Assembly (NCBI GenBank): GCA_008729055.1
Contig: SDUX01000001.1
Span: 1,674,001-1,738,000, forward strand
Direction of reading: 5' to 3'
Length of the DNA stretch: 64,000 bases
From: Pyropia haitanensis
Lineage: Eukaryota > Rhodophyta > Bangiophyceae > Bangiales > Bangiaceae
Shown: piece by piece, positions 41,924-53,171 of the stretch
Layout of the letters: every line of letters begins with the position of its first letter
Position numbering within the stretch: position 1 is the stretch's first letter
The notes under the pieces: model-generated
What the model was told of the DNA's origin: nothing
What the model saw: the letters and a program-made list of their open reading frames with translations, nothing else
Database searches by the model: none
Translations under genes and position numbers: made by a program

Positions 41924-43734
41924 TCGCCATTTGCGGCGGCGTCGTCGCCACGGGGTGGGGCCGCCCGGGTGGCGGGGGGCGTGGGGGGCGGGCCGGCAAG
42001 AGATGGAGCCGCCGGCACCCCCATACGGGCGGCCGCCGGCGGGGGTGGCAGTGAGGCAAACGGTCGAGGCAGTGGCGGTAGCGGTGGCGGCGGCGGCGGC
42101 GGCAGTGGCGGTGGCGACAGCGGTCGTGGGGGGGGGGGGAGCGAGGGCGCTGCGGATGGCACCGCCAGGTGGGCGGGCGCGCCGGGGGAGGGCCTTGGGG
42201 TGTCCCTATCGGCGGCAGGGGAGGCGGCGGCGGCGGCTGGTGACGCTATCAGGAACGGCGGCGACGTCGGCGGCGGCGGCGGCGGCGACGGGGTGCGGCC
42301 GGACGCGGCGGTGGGCGGCACGCTGCCGGCCGCTGCGGCAATACCCACCAAACCCCGGCAGCGGTCCCCGCCACAGAGGGCTATCGCCGTCCCGCTGCCG
42401 CCTTCCATGTCGCCCACCATGAAGCCGTCCAAGGTGCTCGTGCTAAACAGCGGTGGCGGCGGCGGTGGCGGTGGCGGCGGCGGCGGTGGCGGTGGCGGTG
42501 GCGGCGGCGGTGGGGTGGTGCATATGTCGCCACCCCCAACGGCTCAGCCGTTGCGGACGCTGAAAGACTCGGCGCCGCTGACCCGTCGCGCGCTGGCCTC
42601 GTGCTTGGCGTACGGGCTGTCGTCCACCACCAGCACGCTACTGAACAAGACGGTCTTCTCGCAGGCCACCTTCCACTACCCGTGGTTCACGCTGGCGTGC
42701 CAAAATGTCATGTCTATCCTCCTGCTGGGCGTCCTCGCGCGGCTCGGGGTGGTGCGGTGGAGTGGCCTCTCCCGCCGCCTGTGCCGGCAGCTGCTCGTGC
42801 CGATTGCCTTTTTCGTCCTCTTCATCTTTTCCAACGCGCAGGCGCTTCGGTACGTGTCCCTGCCCGTGCTGACGGTCCTCAAGAGTGCCGGCCCGATCGC
42901 GGTGACCCTCTTTGAGCGGTCCGTGTTCCGGGACGTCTTCCCACCGGCGGTGTACGCGAGCATGCTGCTCGTGGCGGCGTCGACGGTGGTGACCGCCGCG
43001 GGGGACCTGGCCTTTTCTGCGACGGGCTACTGGTGGGCGGCGGCCAACGTGGCGGCGAATGTGGGCTACCTGGCCTCCCTCCGCCACTTTGTGCGGGGCG
43101 GCGGCGGCCACACGCCCCTCGAGATGACCCTCCATTCCAACCTCCTCGCGCTCGCGCCCATCCTGCCCCTGTCGTGGGCGTCGGGGGAGCTGCCGTCGGC
43201 AGCGCCGTCGTCGCTCGCCGCCACGGGCGGCTGGTTCCTGGCTGCATACGTCCTGTCGGGGATGCTGACGACCGCCATCTGCGCGTCGGGCTTTTGGTGC
43301 CTCCGCGAGACCAACGGGAGCACCTACTCCTTCCTGGGCGGCCTCAACAAGATCCCCATCGTCGTGCTCGGCAGTCTCCTCTTTGACGCGCCCGTCAGCG
43401 CGCGGGGGTGGGTGGGCGTGGCGCTGTCCATTGTCGCGGGGGTGCTGTTTGTGCGGTCCAAGGCGGTGGTGCGGGAGGGGCAAGGCGGCGCCCCTGGGGG
43501 GGGGGGGGGGGGGGCGCCGCCGAAGGGGTTGGGGCGTCGGCGGCTGCCGCCGGGACGGGCGGCGCGTACCGCCGGGTGGCGCTCTCGGCCAGTGACGACG
43601 GCGGCCACGCCGCGCCACCCGACAAGGGGCCCCCCGCGTCGGAGCTCCTCGGCACCCTCGAGGTGGTGGTGGGCGTGGCGGGTGACAAGGGCACGGGGGG
43701 CAAGGTCGCCACACGACACATCGCATGCAGCTAG
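41798..43734 (+). CDS. GDP-mannose/nucleotide-sugar transporter-like protein (DMT superfamily)
   Basis: The start is ATG 41798 (CCTGCCATGG; MGDVPRAVAARSTPLLMRQP). About 250 residues of Gly/Ala/Pro-rich, probably cytosolic sequence precede roughly ten membrane segments. Conserved points are ACQNVMSILLLGVL, FSNAQALRYVSLPVLTVLKS, GDLAFSATGYWWAAANV and STYSFLGGLNKIPIVVLGSL. The last matches the GALNK-type nucleotide-binding motif of Golgi GDP-mannose transporters (Vrg4/GONST); the N-terminal partner motif is less clear. The likely role is Golgi import of GDP-sugars for glycoprotein or wall polysaccharide synthesis. The membrane domain frame runs on past 44300 with Arg/Pro-rich sequence. A G19 run at 43496-43514 allows a switch to a more natural Ala/Ser/Gly C-terminus ending at 43734, which I prefer. 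Confidence 0.85.
42452..42515 (+). repeat. GGY triplet repeat coding a polyglycine run
   Basis: About 20 GGC/GGT codons in frame within the N-terminal region of the transporter. The mixture of GGC and GGT suggests selection for glycine rather than a pure microsatellite. Confidence 0.8.
43496..43514 (+). repeat. G19 homopolymer near the transporter C-terminus
   Basis: Directly after the last membrane segment. The frame downstream with natural composition (ASAAAAGTGGAYRRVALSAS) is not the frame upstream. Confidence 0.9.
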
Positions 43735-45093
43735 GAGCGCTGGTGCCGGCAGCCTCGCCATCCCTAAAGAGAGGAGAAGAGTACAAAAAGAGGTGAGACA
43801 ACAACTGGTGCCTTTTGGGGCGCGCACCACCAGCCCAATGGGCTCGCCAACCCGTGCCCCGGCCGAGACCGTCCGCGGGGCGGCCTGGGCACGGCGGCGG
43901 CGGCCTCGCCCACAACGCCGCGACCGCCCGCACTGCCTGGCAGCCGCTGCTATCTTTCGTGCGGGCGCCGTTCCGCTGGTGCTGCACCCGCCCGCCGCCG
44001 CCGACCCCCGCCCACCCGCCCGCCCGCTGCGGACAGCCGCCCCCCCTCCCGCCGCGGTTGCACCAGACACCCGACGCTGCCGCCGGTCCGTCGGTCCCGG
44101 GGCGGGCCTGCCCCTGCGAAAGCACCGCCAGTGGAGGCACCGCCAGCGGGTCGCCCGCCGAGGATGCCGTGTGGGTTGTGTGGCAGCTGGCGCCAGCGTG
44201 GCACCTTGTACGGTCCCGCATCGTCCACCTGCGCATCCACAGGATCGCCACGACGACGACGTCAACACGCCGTCCAGACCTATTTTTCGTTCCAGAACGT
44301 TATTCTCCGCCTCGGGCACCAATGTTTATTAACTTTCGAGGGTCTTTTTTCGCTGATGGGCTGGAAATCTTGTAGCTCAGACTGACGATGCCCCCTTCAC
44401 GCGGCGACCCTCCGCTGCGACGCCCCAATCGGGCGGTGCGTTTGCCCGTGCCGCCGCGCCGCTGCCGCCGCCCGCCACGGCGGAGGCTTGGGCGGCACCC
44501 GTCCCCCCCTCACCTCCCCCCTACCTCCCGCCCCTCCATCCCTCTTCAGGCACTCGGTTGGTCGCACCCTTAGCAATCCACGTCACTTTCTCTCTCCCCC
44601 CCAAGGGGGGCAGGCGTCCTTGGGCAGCGCGATCGCGGCCGCGCCCCGTGGCGGTGTGGCGTAGCGGCGTCTGTCGTGTCGGAGCCGCTCTCCTTGGATG
44701 ATCGCTCATGGCGGAGGCGGCGGTCGCCGGCAGCGGGGCAGTGGCAGGGGGCTGGGCGCACCGCCGCCAAGAAATCCGGTCGGGAGGTAGAAAGGCCAGC
44801 GGGCGCGCTTCCTCGGCGTCGCCGCCAGGGCATGGACGCCGTCCACAAACGCCGCGCGGCCCTGGCACACGGGCTGACGTGCAGGGCGCGACCGCGTGCG
44901 TGGTGCTCGCGGCCGACGCGGGGCGGAAGGGCGAGGGGGGAGCGGGGGGGGGGCGGCTGCTTCCTTTTCTTTAGGTGCGCAGCGTCGCCGCCGCGCTGCT
45001 TTTGCGGCGGTCTAGGTGACGCGCGCCGATCTCCCGCCCCGCTCTCCAGGCGCACGGGGGTGGTGGTAGTGTGTTGTGACCGGCTCGCCTCTG
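43735..45093. other. Intergenic, transporter 3' / tyrosinase 5'
   Basis: About 1.36 kb. 44260-44400 is of lower GC and may hold the transporter 3' end. The remaining ORFs are compositional and no gene is recognised. Confidence 0.5.
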
Positions 45094-48000
45094 ATGGCGG
45101 CTTCTGGGGGCGCACCCCCCCCACACTCCCCGCCGTTTTCGTCACCCCCGCCGTCCCTGCCGCCGCGTCGGCGGTGGCGGCGGCGGCGGGCGGGGCGGTG
45201 TCCCGCCTCGGCCGCCGTTTGCCGTTCCGCCATGGCCCTGGCGGTGCTGGCCGCCGCGACGGTTGGGGCGGGGGTGGGCGTCGGCCTTGCGGCCGCCGCT
45301 CCGCCCCGCACCAGCGCGGGTGCCGCCGCCGCCGCCGGACGCGGCGGCGGCACCGACGCACCACCCCCCGCCGCCGCTGCACCGGGGCTGGCGCGGGACG
45401 GGGCCCCCCGGTCGGTGCGGCAGGCGGCAGGGCCGCTGGCAGAGGGCCCCCCCCTGGACTTGACGTGCGCCTCGGGCGTGCGGGTGCGACGAGAGTACGG
45501 GTCGCTGACCAAGGCGCAGCTGGATGCGTACAACGGTGCCATGGCGCGACTCCGCACGGTCGCCGCGCCGCCCGGCTTCAGCCGGGAGGAGACGGAGACG
45601 CGGTTTGGCGTCGGCGGCGGTGAGACATTTGCGCGCGGCTGGGACGCGTTTGAGGCGTTTGTGGGCATCCACGCGACGTGGTCGCTGCCCGCGCACAATG
45701 GGCCGACCTTCCTCCCGTGGCACCGGCTGCTGCTGCTTGCGCTGGAGAACGCGCTTCGCCGGCTGGACCCGTCGGTGACGCTGCCCTTTTGGGACTGGTC
45801 CATGGACGCGGCGGACCCGGCGGTGTCGCCGGTGTGGGCGCCCGACATGCTCGGCGGCACCGTCGTCGGCGGGTCGGGGTGCATCCGAGACGGGCCCTAC
45901 CGCGGCTGGTCGGTGACCAACAATGGGAGCCACTGCGTCAGCCGCGGCTTCACGTCGGGCCAGCCGGGCGCGCTCGGCCACTACTTCCGCACCAAGCGGG
46001 CGATGCGGGCCATGACGCGCAACGCGTCGCTGCCGTTTGCGTCGTTTGCGCGCGGCCTCGAGGCCGCCCACGCGGACCCGCACGTGGCGATTGGGGACCG
46101 GCGGATCCAAGCCAACATGTACCGGCTGGACCGGGCGGCGGCGGACCCGGCGTTTTGGGCACACCACACGTACGTGGACGCGGTGTGGGCGGTGCGGCAG
46201 GCAACGCCAGGGGTGGACCCGCGTGCGTTCGGGGGGGTCATGGGCTCACTGCGTAGTGACGGGGGCAACGTCGTCACGCAGGACACGACGCTCCAGCCGT
46301 TCGGCGTGCCGGTGTCTGTCGCGATTGACCTCGACTGCGTGCGCTACGAGATGGACCCGCGGATGACCCGCGCGACCGCGACGCCGTCCCCGTCACCGTC
46401 ACCAACGGCCGAGCCGTCGGCGTCCCCCTCCCCGTTGCCATCGGCCGAGCCGACCCCGTCGGCGTCACCAACGGCCGAGCCGTTGCCGTCCCCGACCCCA
46501 TCGCCGACGGCCGAGCAGTCGCCGTCCCCAATCCCGTCGCCAACGGCCGAGCCAACCTCGTCGCCGTCGCTGATGGCCGAGCTGTCGCCGTCCCCCTCCC
46601 CGTCGCCAGTGGCGGAGCCGACCCCGACGCCGTCACCGTCGTCTTCACCGGCGGCCGAGCCGTCCCCGACGCCGTTGCCAACGGCTCGGCTCTTGTTCTC
46701 GCAAATGGCCGTGGCGTCGACACCCTCGTCCTCGCCAACGCCTTCCCCAACGGCCGAGTCGTCTCCAGCCCCGGCGACCAGCCCGACACAGACGGCGGGG
46801 CCGTCCCCAGCGTTGGTAGAGCCGGCCGACCCGTCCCCGTCTCCCCCTTCATCGCAGGCAGCAAATCTGCCCGCATCCCCTACCCCTTTGCTGACGGACG
46901 GGGCGTCCCCAACGGCTGCCCCCACCGGGGAAGCCTCCGCGCCAATCTCGTCACCGGCCGCTTTCGCGACACAATCCGGGTCGCCGACCGCACCAGACGC
47001 CGCCCCGCAAACGAGCCCAGGTGGGTCACCGACGGCCAGCGCGCTTGCAACGGCGACGCCATCCGGGCCGCCAACGGCGCCAGGCCCCACCCCGCCGACG
47101 AGCACGGACTCGTCACCGACGGCTAGCGCGCCTCCAACGACGACGCCGCCCGCGTCGCCGACAGCGCCAACCCCGATTCCGTTGACGAGTCCCGGCGGGT
47201 CACCGACGGCAATCGCACCCGCGACGGCGGCGGCAGCCGCGGCAGGGACCACCCTCCCGCCGTCACCGACCGCGTCTCCCCAGACCAAAGACGACCTGGA
47301 ACCCCTGTGCGGCGCCGCCCACGTCGCGGCGCCCGCCGCCGACGTTGCAGCTCCCGCCGCCGGCGTCGCCACGGACCTATGCACCGCGCGCGGTGACTGC
47401 CCGGCGCGGCCGGCCACCGCCGGTGCGGCTGCGGAAGCGGAGGAGCCGGCCGCGGTGGCCGCGGCGGTGCGGTCCTTTTGGTCACGCCTCATGCCCGGGG
47501 CGGCGACTGCGACGCCGGCGCCCGCCGCAGCGGCCCCCCACCAGGACGGGGCGGCGGCGGCCGATCCGCGCGACGCGCGGCGGGGGCAGCGGCAGCCGCG
47601 GCACCGCGTGCCCCCCCCGCGCATCCCGCCAACGGCGGCGCCAAGGCCGACGCGGCGCTGCTGGCGCGCCTCAACGCGACCGCCGACGCGGCGAGCGCGG
47701 AGGAGGAGGCGTCGGTCGCGGCGGCGGCGGCCGCGGCGGCGGCCGCGGCGGCCGCCGCGCGCGCCGCTACCGCAAAAGCGGCGGCGGCGCAGGGCGGGCT
47801 GGTCGCGGAGGTGGAGGCGGAGGCCGCGGCGACAAGCCGCGGCGGCCGCCGCGGCGGTCAACCCCCCGCGGGGGCGGATGGGGTGGCGGGCGTGGCCCGC
47901 CCCGTCGTGGAGAAGGCCGCCGCCACCGCCGCCGCCACCGCCGCCGCCACCGACACCGCCACCGCCACCGCCACCGCCACCGCCGCCGCCGCTGCCGCCA

Positions 48001-48341
48001 GTGAGGACGACGCGCCCGCGGCGGCGGTCGAAGCGGCGGCCGCGGTGGCGGCCGCGGCCCGGCGGGACGCGCGCGCGGCGCGACGGGCGGCGGCGGCGGC
48101 GGCGCGCGCGCTACGCGTCGCGCGCCTGACCGCGACGCAGCACACGCGGGCGGCGTCGATTGCGCTGTTTGCCGCCGTCAATGAGATGGACGTGGCGGCG
48201 TCCGCCGAGGGCGCCGCCGTCGTCGACGCGGTGGAGGTGGTGCTGGAGAAGGAGGAGGAGGCCGCCGAGGAGGACGCCGAGGAAGCCGCCGAGGCAGAGG
48301 CCGAGGCAGAGGCGGAAGCCGTTGTGCCGCATGGAAAATAA
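45094..48341 (+). CDS. Tyrosinase-domain protein with Ser/Pro stalk and acidic Ala-rich tail
   Basis: Type 3 copper oxidase domain. From ATG 45094, CuA ligands fit H193, H201 and H210 (AHNGPTFLPWHR). CuB ligands fit H326 and H330 (AHADPH) and H357/H358 (DPAFWAHHTYVD). The family hydroxylates or oxidises phenols. An Arg-rich stretch precedes a hydrophobic segment (MALAVLAAATVGAGVGVGLA), a signal peptide or signal anchor; ATG 45232 directly before it is an alternative start. After about 430 residues comes a long SPSPTAEPSPSP-type stalk resembling hydroxyproline-rich wall glycoproteins, then low-complexity Ala/Thr/Pro sequence. The natural C-terminus (coiled, acidic, ending in EAEAEAVVPHGK) is in another frame. 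The switch lies at about 47580-47620, where G5 and C8 runs occur. Copper domain certain; tail by inference. Confidence 0.85.
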
Positions 48342-49497
48342 ATGGGGATAAGGGGGGGGCAGGGGGGGAGCGCCGGTGAGTTGCTCACGGCGCCAAAACC
48401 GGGTGGAAGAGGGGGTTTCGATGTGCTGGGACGACAGGGTTCACAGCCCAGATAGGAGACTGCTGCGAAGCACTGGTAGCCAAGATGTTTGCTGCAGAGC
48501 ACTGGTAGCGCAGATGGTCCATCGTACGCTGCTCCGGAAACCGGTTGAACGACACAAGGGTCCTTGGGATGGATCCATGTACAACAGCTACAGCATGGTC
48601 AGCGAGACGCCCGCATCCCCGTTTATGTCATGTAATTAGTACTTCTGTTCATCAAGCAAGAGATAGCAACCAAGAAGTTAACTGTCTCAGTGCAGGTGAA
48701 ATAATTGGGGACACTGCTGTGCTCCCTTGGTCGTCAACAGCACCACCGCACCTTGACCGCCCCCACTCCTCCATCAGTCCCACACCTTCGCTCCCCCCCC
48801 ACTTGCCCGTCACCGCGCCAGTCACACCTGCCCCCAATGGCCGCTGCCGGCCTCCACGACCACCTCGAGCGGGCCCGCCCTGTAGCCGCACGGCGCTCCC
48901 CCCCCGACTGACAATCGCGCCCGCCGCCGCGGTGCGCGATGCGTACAGGCGGCGGGGTGGCGGGGGCGACGGCCGCCACGCCGCCCGGCGGCCACACTCG
49001 GCCGCCGACCGCGGCGGCGGCGGCGCGCCGCCCTCCCGCCACCCCCCCACCCACCAACCCCCCCCCCTCAACCATCCGTGTATGTAGGGGCGTCGATGCG
49101 CCTCGCGGGGCTACCACGGTGGTGGCCGCCCGCAGCCGCGCGCCCCCTCCCGCACGGTGCGCGCAGTCGCCGCACGCGCCTGCCGGCCGCGCGTTTGGGT
49201 CATCTGTTTTTTTTGGTGCGGTCTCCGCGCGGGCGCGGGGAAAACCACCGCGGTGGGGCCGCCCGTCTGGAGCTTGGCGTTTCGTTCTCCGGCGCCGGCG
49301 TTGGGGCGCGCCGCGTCACGGGGCGCGCCGCCGACGTGACGCTGCACCCGTGCCCCCTCCCCGGCTCTCTCCCCCACCGTCCCCCCCACCTCTAGTGTCC
49401 CCTCTAGCCTTCCCATTCGCCCCTTTGCTCGCGTCGGTGGCTTTCCTGTTGCACCCCCGCACACGCGGCGTGCCGCCGCGGCGCGCGTGTCGACTCG
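48342..49497. other. Intergenic, tyrosinase 3' / pyrophosphatase 5'
   Basis: 48350-48730 is of lower GC and is likely 3' UTR. It includes two near copies of GAGCACTGGTAGC-type sequence (about 48468 and 48495). 48730-49497 is GC-rich and leads into the next start. No gene is recognised. Confidence 0.5.
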
Positions 49498-52400
49498 ATG
49501 GAGACGGCGACGAGGGGCGCCCGCGACCGGGCGGGCGTGCAGAACGTGTCGAGCCCGTCGACGGTGGTGGCGCCGTCGGCCGAGGCGGCCGGCGATGGTG
49601 GCTACTATGGCTACGTCCCCGTCTCGCCGGACGACTACCCGTACGCGGAGGATGTCGACGCGCGGGCCGCGGCAGAGGAGGCGGAGCGGGGGCCGATGAG
49701 CCCCGGCGCGCGCGAGTCGCACTTTGTGAACGAGCGGATGCTGCGGGACCGCGGACGCACGTCCAAGCGCCTGCTAATTGGCGCCGCCTTCTTCCTCGTC
49801 TCGTTTCTTGTGCTGCTCATCTGGCTCATCCTCATTGCCACGTGCAGGACGGGGGACCTGTGCCGTCTGCTGGACCGCTCGACGGTCATTGGGGACCGGG
49901 ACTACCGCTTCAAGGCGTTTGAGTTCCTACTGCCGTCGGTGTACGTGTGGGCGGCGCTGACGGTGGCGACGGCGGGCTTGGCGGTGGCCACCTTCCACGC
50001 CATCAAGGTGGTGCGCTCGGAGGTGGGCACGCCTCGCATGGTGGAGCTCGCCACCGCCATCCGCCAGGGCTCCACCACCTTCCTCTCTGAGGAGTACCGC
50101 TACCTCTTCCTGTTGTGCTTGGGCATCTTTGTGCTTCTCGGGGTGGGCACTAACTGGCGGCTGGCGGGCTGCTACGTGCTGGGTTCCACGCTTTCGGCGC
50201 TGACGGGGGCGGCCGGGATGGCCATCGCGACGCGGGGAAATGTGCGCACGGCAGCGGCGGCGAACCAGGGGCTCGCCGCGGCACTGGGGGTGGCGTTCCG
50301 GTCGGGTTCAGTCATGGGCATGGCGGTGGTGTGCATTGGGCTGGCCGGCGTCTCAGCGGCGTACCTCATGTTCCAGGACGTGCGCGCGCTGGCGGGCTTC
50401 TCGGCGGGCGCGTCAACGATTGCGCTGTTTGCACGCGTGGCGGGGGGGATCTTCACCAAGGCGGCGGACGTGGGCGCCGACCTGGTTGGCAAGGTCGAAG
50501 CGAACATTCCCGAGGACGACCCGCGCAACCCCGCCACGATTGCGGACAATGTGGGCGACAATGTGGGCGACGTAGCCGGCATGGGCGCGGACCTCTTCGA
50601 GTCGTTTGTGGGCTCCATCATCTCCACCGCCATCCTCGGCGCGGGCCTGCCCTACTTTTACCGCAGTCCGCTGGCCTTGTGCGTGTTCAACCATCTCCAC
50701 ATTGATCGGCAGTGTGGGCCGGTGGGATACCCCGACACCCTCTCGTACGCGCGCTTCATCTGCATTCAGAACGACCGCTACCTCCAGTATCCGACGTCGA
50801 CGACGTGGGCATCCAACTCGATCTTTGTGGCGCTACCGTTCATGCTGGCCGCTGTTGGCGTCATGGCGTGCGCGGTCGGGACGATTGGCCTGCGCGTGCC
50901 GTCGTCGCTGGACGAGGATCTCAATGACCCCAAGCAGCGGAACCAGGTCACGGGCGGGCTCCTGTGGTCACTGCGCACCAACGTGCTGCTCACCACAGTG
51001 CTGGTGGTACTAGGCTCGGTGGGCCTGTGCTGGGGTTTCTTTGGGGGTAACTCGCACTTCCAAGCGCAACGCGGTTTTAGCCTGGGCGGAGCCCCCGTGC
51101 CGGTGTTTGAGCTCGACACTAGTGTCGCCAACCCGTGCCTCGGCCAGTTTGAGTCGAACCCGGCCGACCCGGTGATGCTGCCGCAGGGTCAGGTTGTCGA
51201 TGGGGTGTACAAGCCGACGACGGTGTTGGGTTTCCAGCACGGCGCCGCTCATCAGACGCCGTGGCGCCTCTTTTTGTGCATCCTCATCGGGCTGGGCCTC
51301 GGCCTGGGGATTGGTTGGGTCACCGAGTACTTCACGTCGTCTGCGTACGGGCCGACGCAGGGGATTGCGTCTGCGGGGGCGTTTGGTGCGGGCGCGGTGA
51401 TGCTCCAGGGCCTGGGCGTCGGGATGCTGTCCACCCTCTTGCCGCTCGCGTTTGTCGTCTCTGCCATCCTCAGTGCGCACGCCCTGTTTGGGCCGTACGG
51501 CATCGCGTTGGCGGCAGTGGGCATGCTGTCCACACTCGGGGTCACGATGGCCACTGACGCCTACGGGCCGGTGGCCGACAATGCTGGCGGTATTGCTGAG
51601 ATGGCCAAGCTTCCCCCGTCGGTCCGCGAGACGACCGACGCGCTGGACGCGCTGGGCAACACTACAGCGGCGACTGGCAAGGGGTTCTCCAACGGCTCTG
51701 CTGTGCTCACCGCGTTTGCGTTGCTTACGGCGCTGCTGCAGGATTCCGGGCAGCTGCCGTCGCCGCGCGCGCTGGTGGGCTCCATTTTTGAATCGCCAAC
51801 GGCGCTCATCAGCGAGCTCCGGATTGTGTCCCTGCTGAACCCGTACGTGCTGGTGTCCGTGCTGGTGGGTGTCATGCTGCCCTTCCTGTTTGGCGCCTTT
51901 GTCATTCTGGCGGTCAGCCGCGCAGCGCAGGCCATGATTGCCGAGGTGCGCCACCAGTTCCGGGTGATTGTGGGCCTCCGCGAAGGTGCGATCGGCGTCC
52001 GTCCTGACCACGTGCGCTGCGTGGCGATTGCCACGCGCGCGGCGCTGTTTGAGATGGTCCTCCCGGGCATCATTGCGTTTATGGCGCCGCTCATCCTCGG
52101 CTTTGGCTTTGGCCAGCAGGCGCTCATCGGGATGCTGCTGGCGGCGATCGCCTCGAGCTTTGTGCTGGGCACGATGATGGGTAACTCTGGCGGCTCGTTT
52201 GACAATGCCAAGAAGCTGGTCGAGTCGGGCGAGTTTGGCGCCCGCCACGGCAAGTCCTCGGAGTGGCACAAGGCGACGGTGGCGGGCGACACGCTGGGTG
52301 ATGGCATGAAGGACGCGGCGGGCCCATCGCTGAACATCCTGCAGAAGCTCATGACGTCCATCGGCCTGGTCACCATTGGGCTGATGAACGAGGGTCGGGA

Positions 52401-52779
52401 GGACGGGTGGGTGGGCGCCATCCTGCTTGGCGTCACCCTCTTCATCGTGGCACTGTTTGGTATGTGGAATATCAAGCTCAACCGCGACCACCGACGGGCG
52501 GCGGCCGCGGCCGCGGCGCAGCACGCGGCAGCCGAGGCGGCCCGCGCCGAGGCGCAGGTCAAGGCGCCACCTAAGATGGTCAGCCCCTTCTTTGAAGACG
52601 GCCGCTCCATGGCTGCCCCCGACGTTGTCATCCCTGGCTCGCAGCTGCACGAGGCGCTACACGCGGTGGGGATGCCCCAGCATGCACTTGTCGACACGCT
52701 GCCCGGGCTGAGCAGCCGGGAAGAGGTCGACTTTGGCCGCACACCGGCACGGGTGATCGGCGACGCCACGAGCCGGTGA
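49498..52779 (+). CDS. Membrane-bound H+-translocating pyrophosphatase, K+-dependent type, extended termini
   Basis: It hydrolyses PPi to pump cations across vacuolar-type membranes. One intact 1093-residue frame starts at ATG 49498; plant enzymes are about 770 residues. The substrate-site block is DVGADLVGKVEANIPEDDPR (from residue about 322), then NVGDNVGDVAGMGADLFES. The second and third conserved blocks are MATDAYGPVADNAGGIAEMA and GDTLGDGMKDAAGPSLNIL. At the K+-dependence positions the sequence is GNTTAATGKG (A724, G727), the K+-dependent pattern; K+-independent enzymes have Lys and Thr there. H+ specificity is assumed. Unusual are about 90 N-terminal residues, an extra membrane segment at 92-114 before canonical helix 1 (147-168), and an Ala-rich C-terminal extension of about 95 residues. 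Confidence 0.95.
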   Translation: METATRGARDRAGVQNVSSPSTVVAPSAEAAGDGGYYGYVPVSPDDYPYAEDVDARAAAEEAERGPMSPGARESHFVNERMLRDRGRTSKRLLIGAAFFLVSFLVLLIWLILIATCRTGDLCRLLDRSTVIGDRDYRFKAFEFLLPSVYVWAALTVATAGLAVATFHAIKVVRSEVGTPRMVELATAIRQGSTTFLSEEYRYLFLLCLGIFVLLGVGTNWRLAGCYVLGSTLSALTGAAGMAIATRGNVRTAAAANQGLAAALGVAFRSGSVMGMAVVCIGLAGVSAAYLMFQDVRALAGFSAGASTIALFARVAGGIFTKAADVGADLVGKVEANIPEDDPRNPATIADNVGDNVGDVAGMGADLFESFVGSIISTAILGAGLPYFYRSPLALCVFNHLHIDRQCGPVGYPDTLSYARFICIQNDRYLQYPTSTTWASNSIFVALPFMLAAVGVMACAVGTIGLRVPSSLDEDLNDPKQRNQVTGGLLWSLRTNVLLTTVLVVLGSVGLCWGFFGGNSHFQAQRGFSLGGAPVPVFELDTSVANPCLGQFESNPADPVMLPQGQVVDGVYKPTTVLGFQHGAAHQTPWRLFLCILIGLGLGLGIGWVTEYFTSSAYGPTQGIASAGAFGAGAVMLQGLGVGMLSTLLPLAFVVSAILSAHALFGPYGIALAAVGMLSTLGVTMATDAYGPVADNAGGIAEMAKLPPSVRETTDALDALGNTTAATGKGFSNGSAVLTAFALLTALLQDSGQLPSPRALVGSIFESPTALISELRIVSLLNPYVLVSVLVGVMLPFLFGAFVILAVSRAAQAMIAEVRHQFRVIVGLREGAIGVRPDHVRCVAIATRAALFEMVLPGIIAFMAPLILGFGFGQQALIGMLLAAIASSFVLGTMMGNSGGSFDNAKKLVESGEFGARHGKSSEWHKATVAGDTLGDGMKDAAGPSLNILQKLMTSIGLVTIGLMNEGREDGWVGAILLGVTLFIVALFGMWNIKLNRDHRRAAAAAAAQHAAAEAARAEAQVKAPPKMVSPFFEDGRSMAAPDVVIPGSQLHEALHAVGMPQHALVDTLPGLSSREEVDFGRTPARVIGDATSR

Positions 52780-53171
52780 GGGTGAACGCGGTACATCGTG
52801 ACCGCCTTGGCTGGCCTGAATCCGGGCGGACGTGGGCGGACACGACTTTATCGTGAGTCAGTAGTGTGCACTAAACATTTATTATCTTCACTTGAAGCCA
52901 TTCATTGTCCAGCGGGTAGTTGTATGTAACTCTAAGTCAAGAAATTACTTCCAGACCACCTCTCAAGCTTAGGATTAAGGTTTGTTTCAATGTGCCTCAT
53001 GGTCTACCTCCGCTCGTGATGTGTTCGCGCCCGTTACCTGCATAGCTGTGGGCGCCGTCTGGTGTTGGCGGCATCGACGTAGCCGTCTTGGCTCTGCTGT
53101 TGTGAGCCTTTTTCGATTCGGGACGTGGTCAGCGGGTGACGAGTGCTCTCTGGCCCGTCTGGTCCTTCATC
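52780..53171. other. Spacer between the pyrophosphatase and SmF
   Basis: A 392-base spacer. 52840-52990 is AT-rich and is the likely 3' UTR and poly(A) region of the pyrophosphatase. The rest is the SmF promoter. No gene. Confidence 0.6.

Noticed and set aside
43735..44332. Continuation of the transporter frame to 44332
   Set aside because: Arg/Pro-rich and unlike a transporter tail. The alternative frame after the G19 run is more natural and stops at 43734.
51010..52650. 546-codon ORF on the minus strand
   Set aside because: Exactly antisense to the intact pyrophosphatase. A shadow caused by third-position GC bias.
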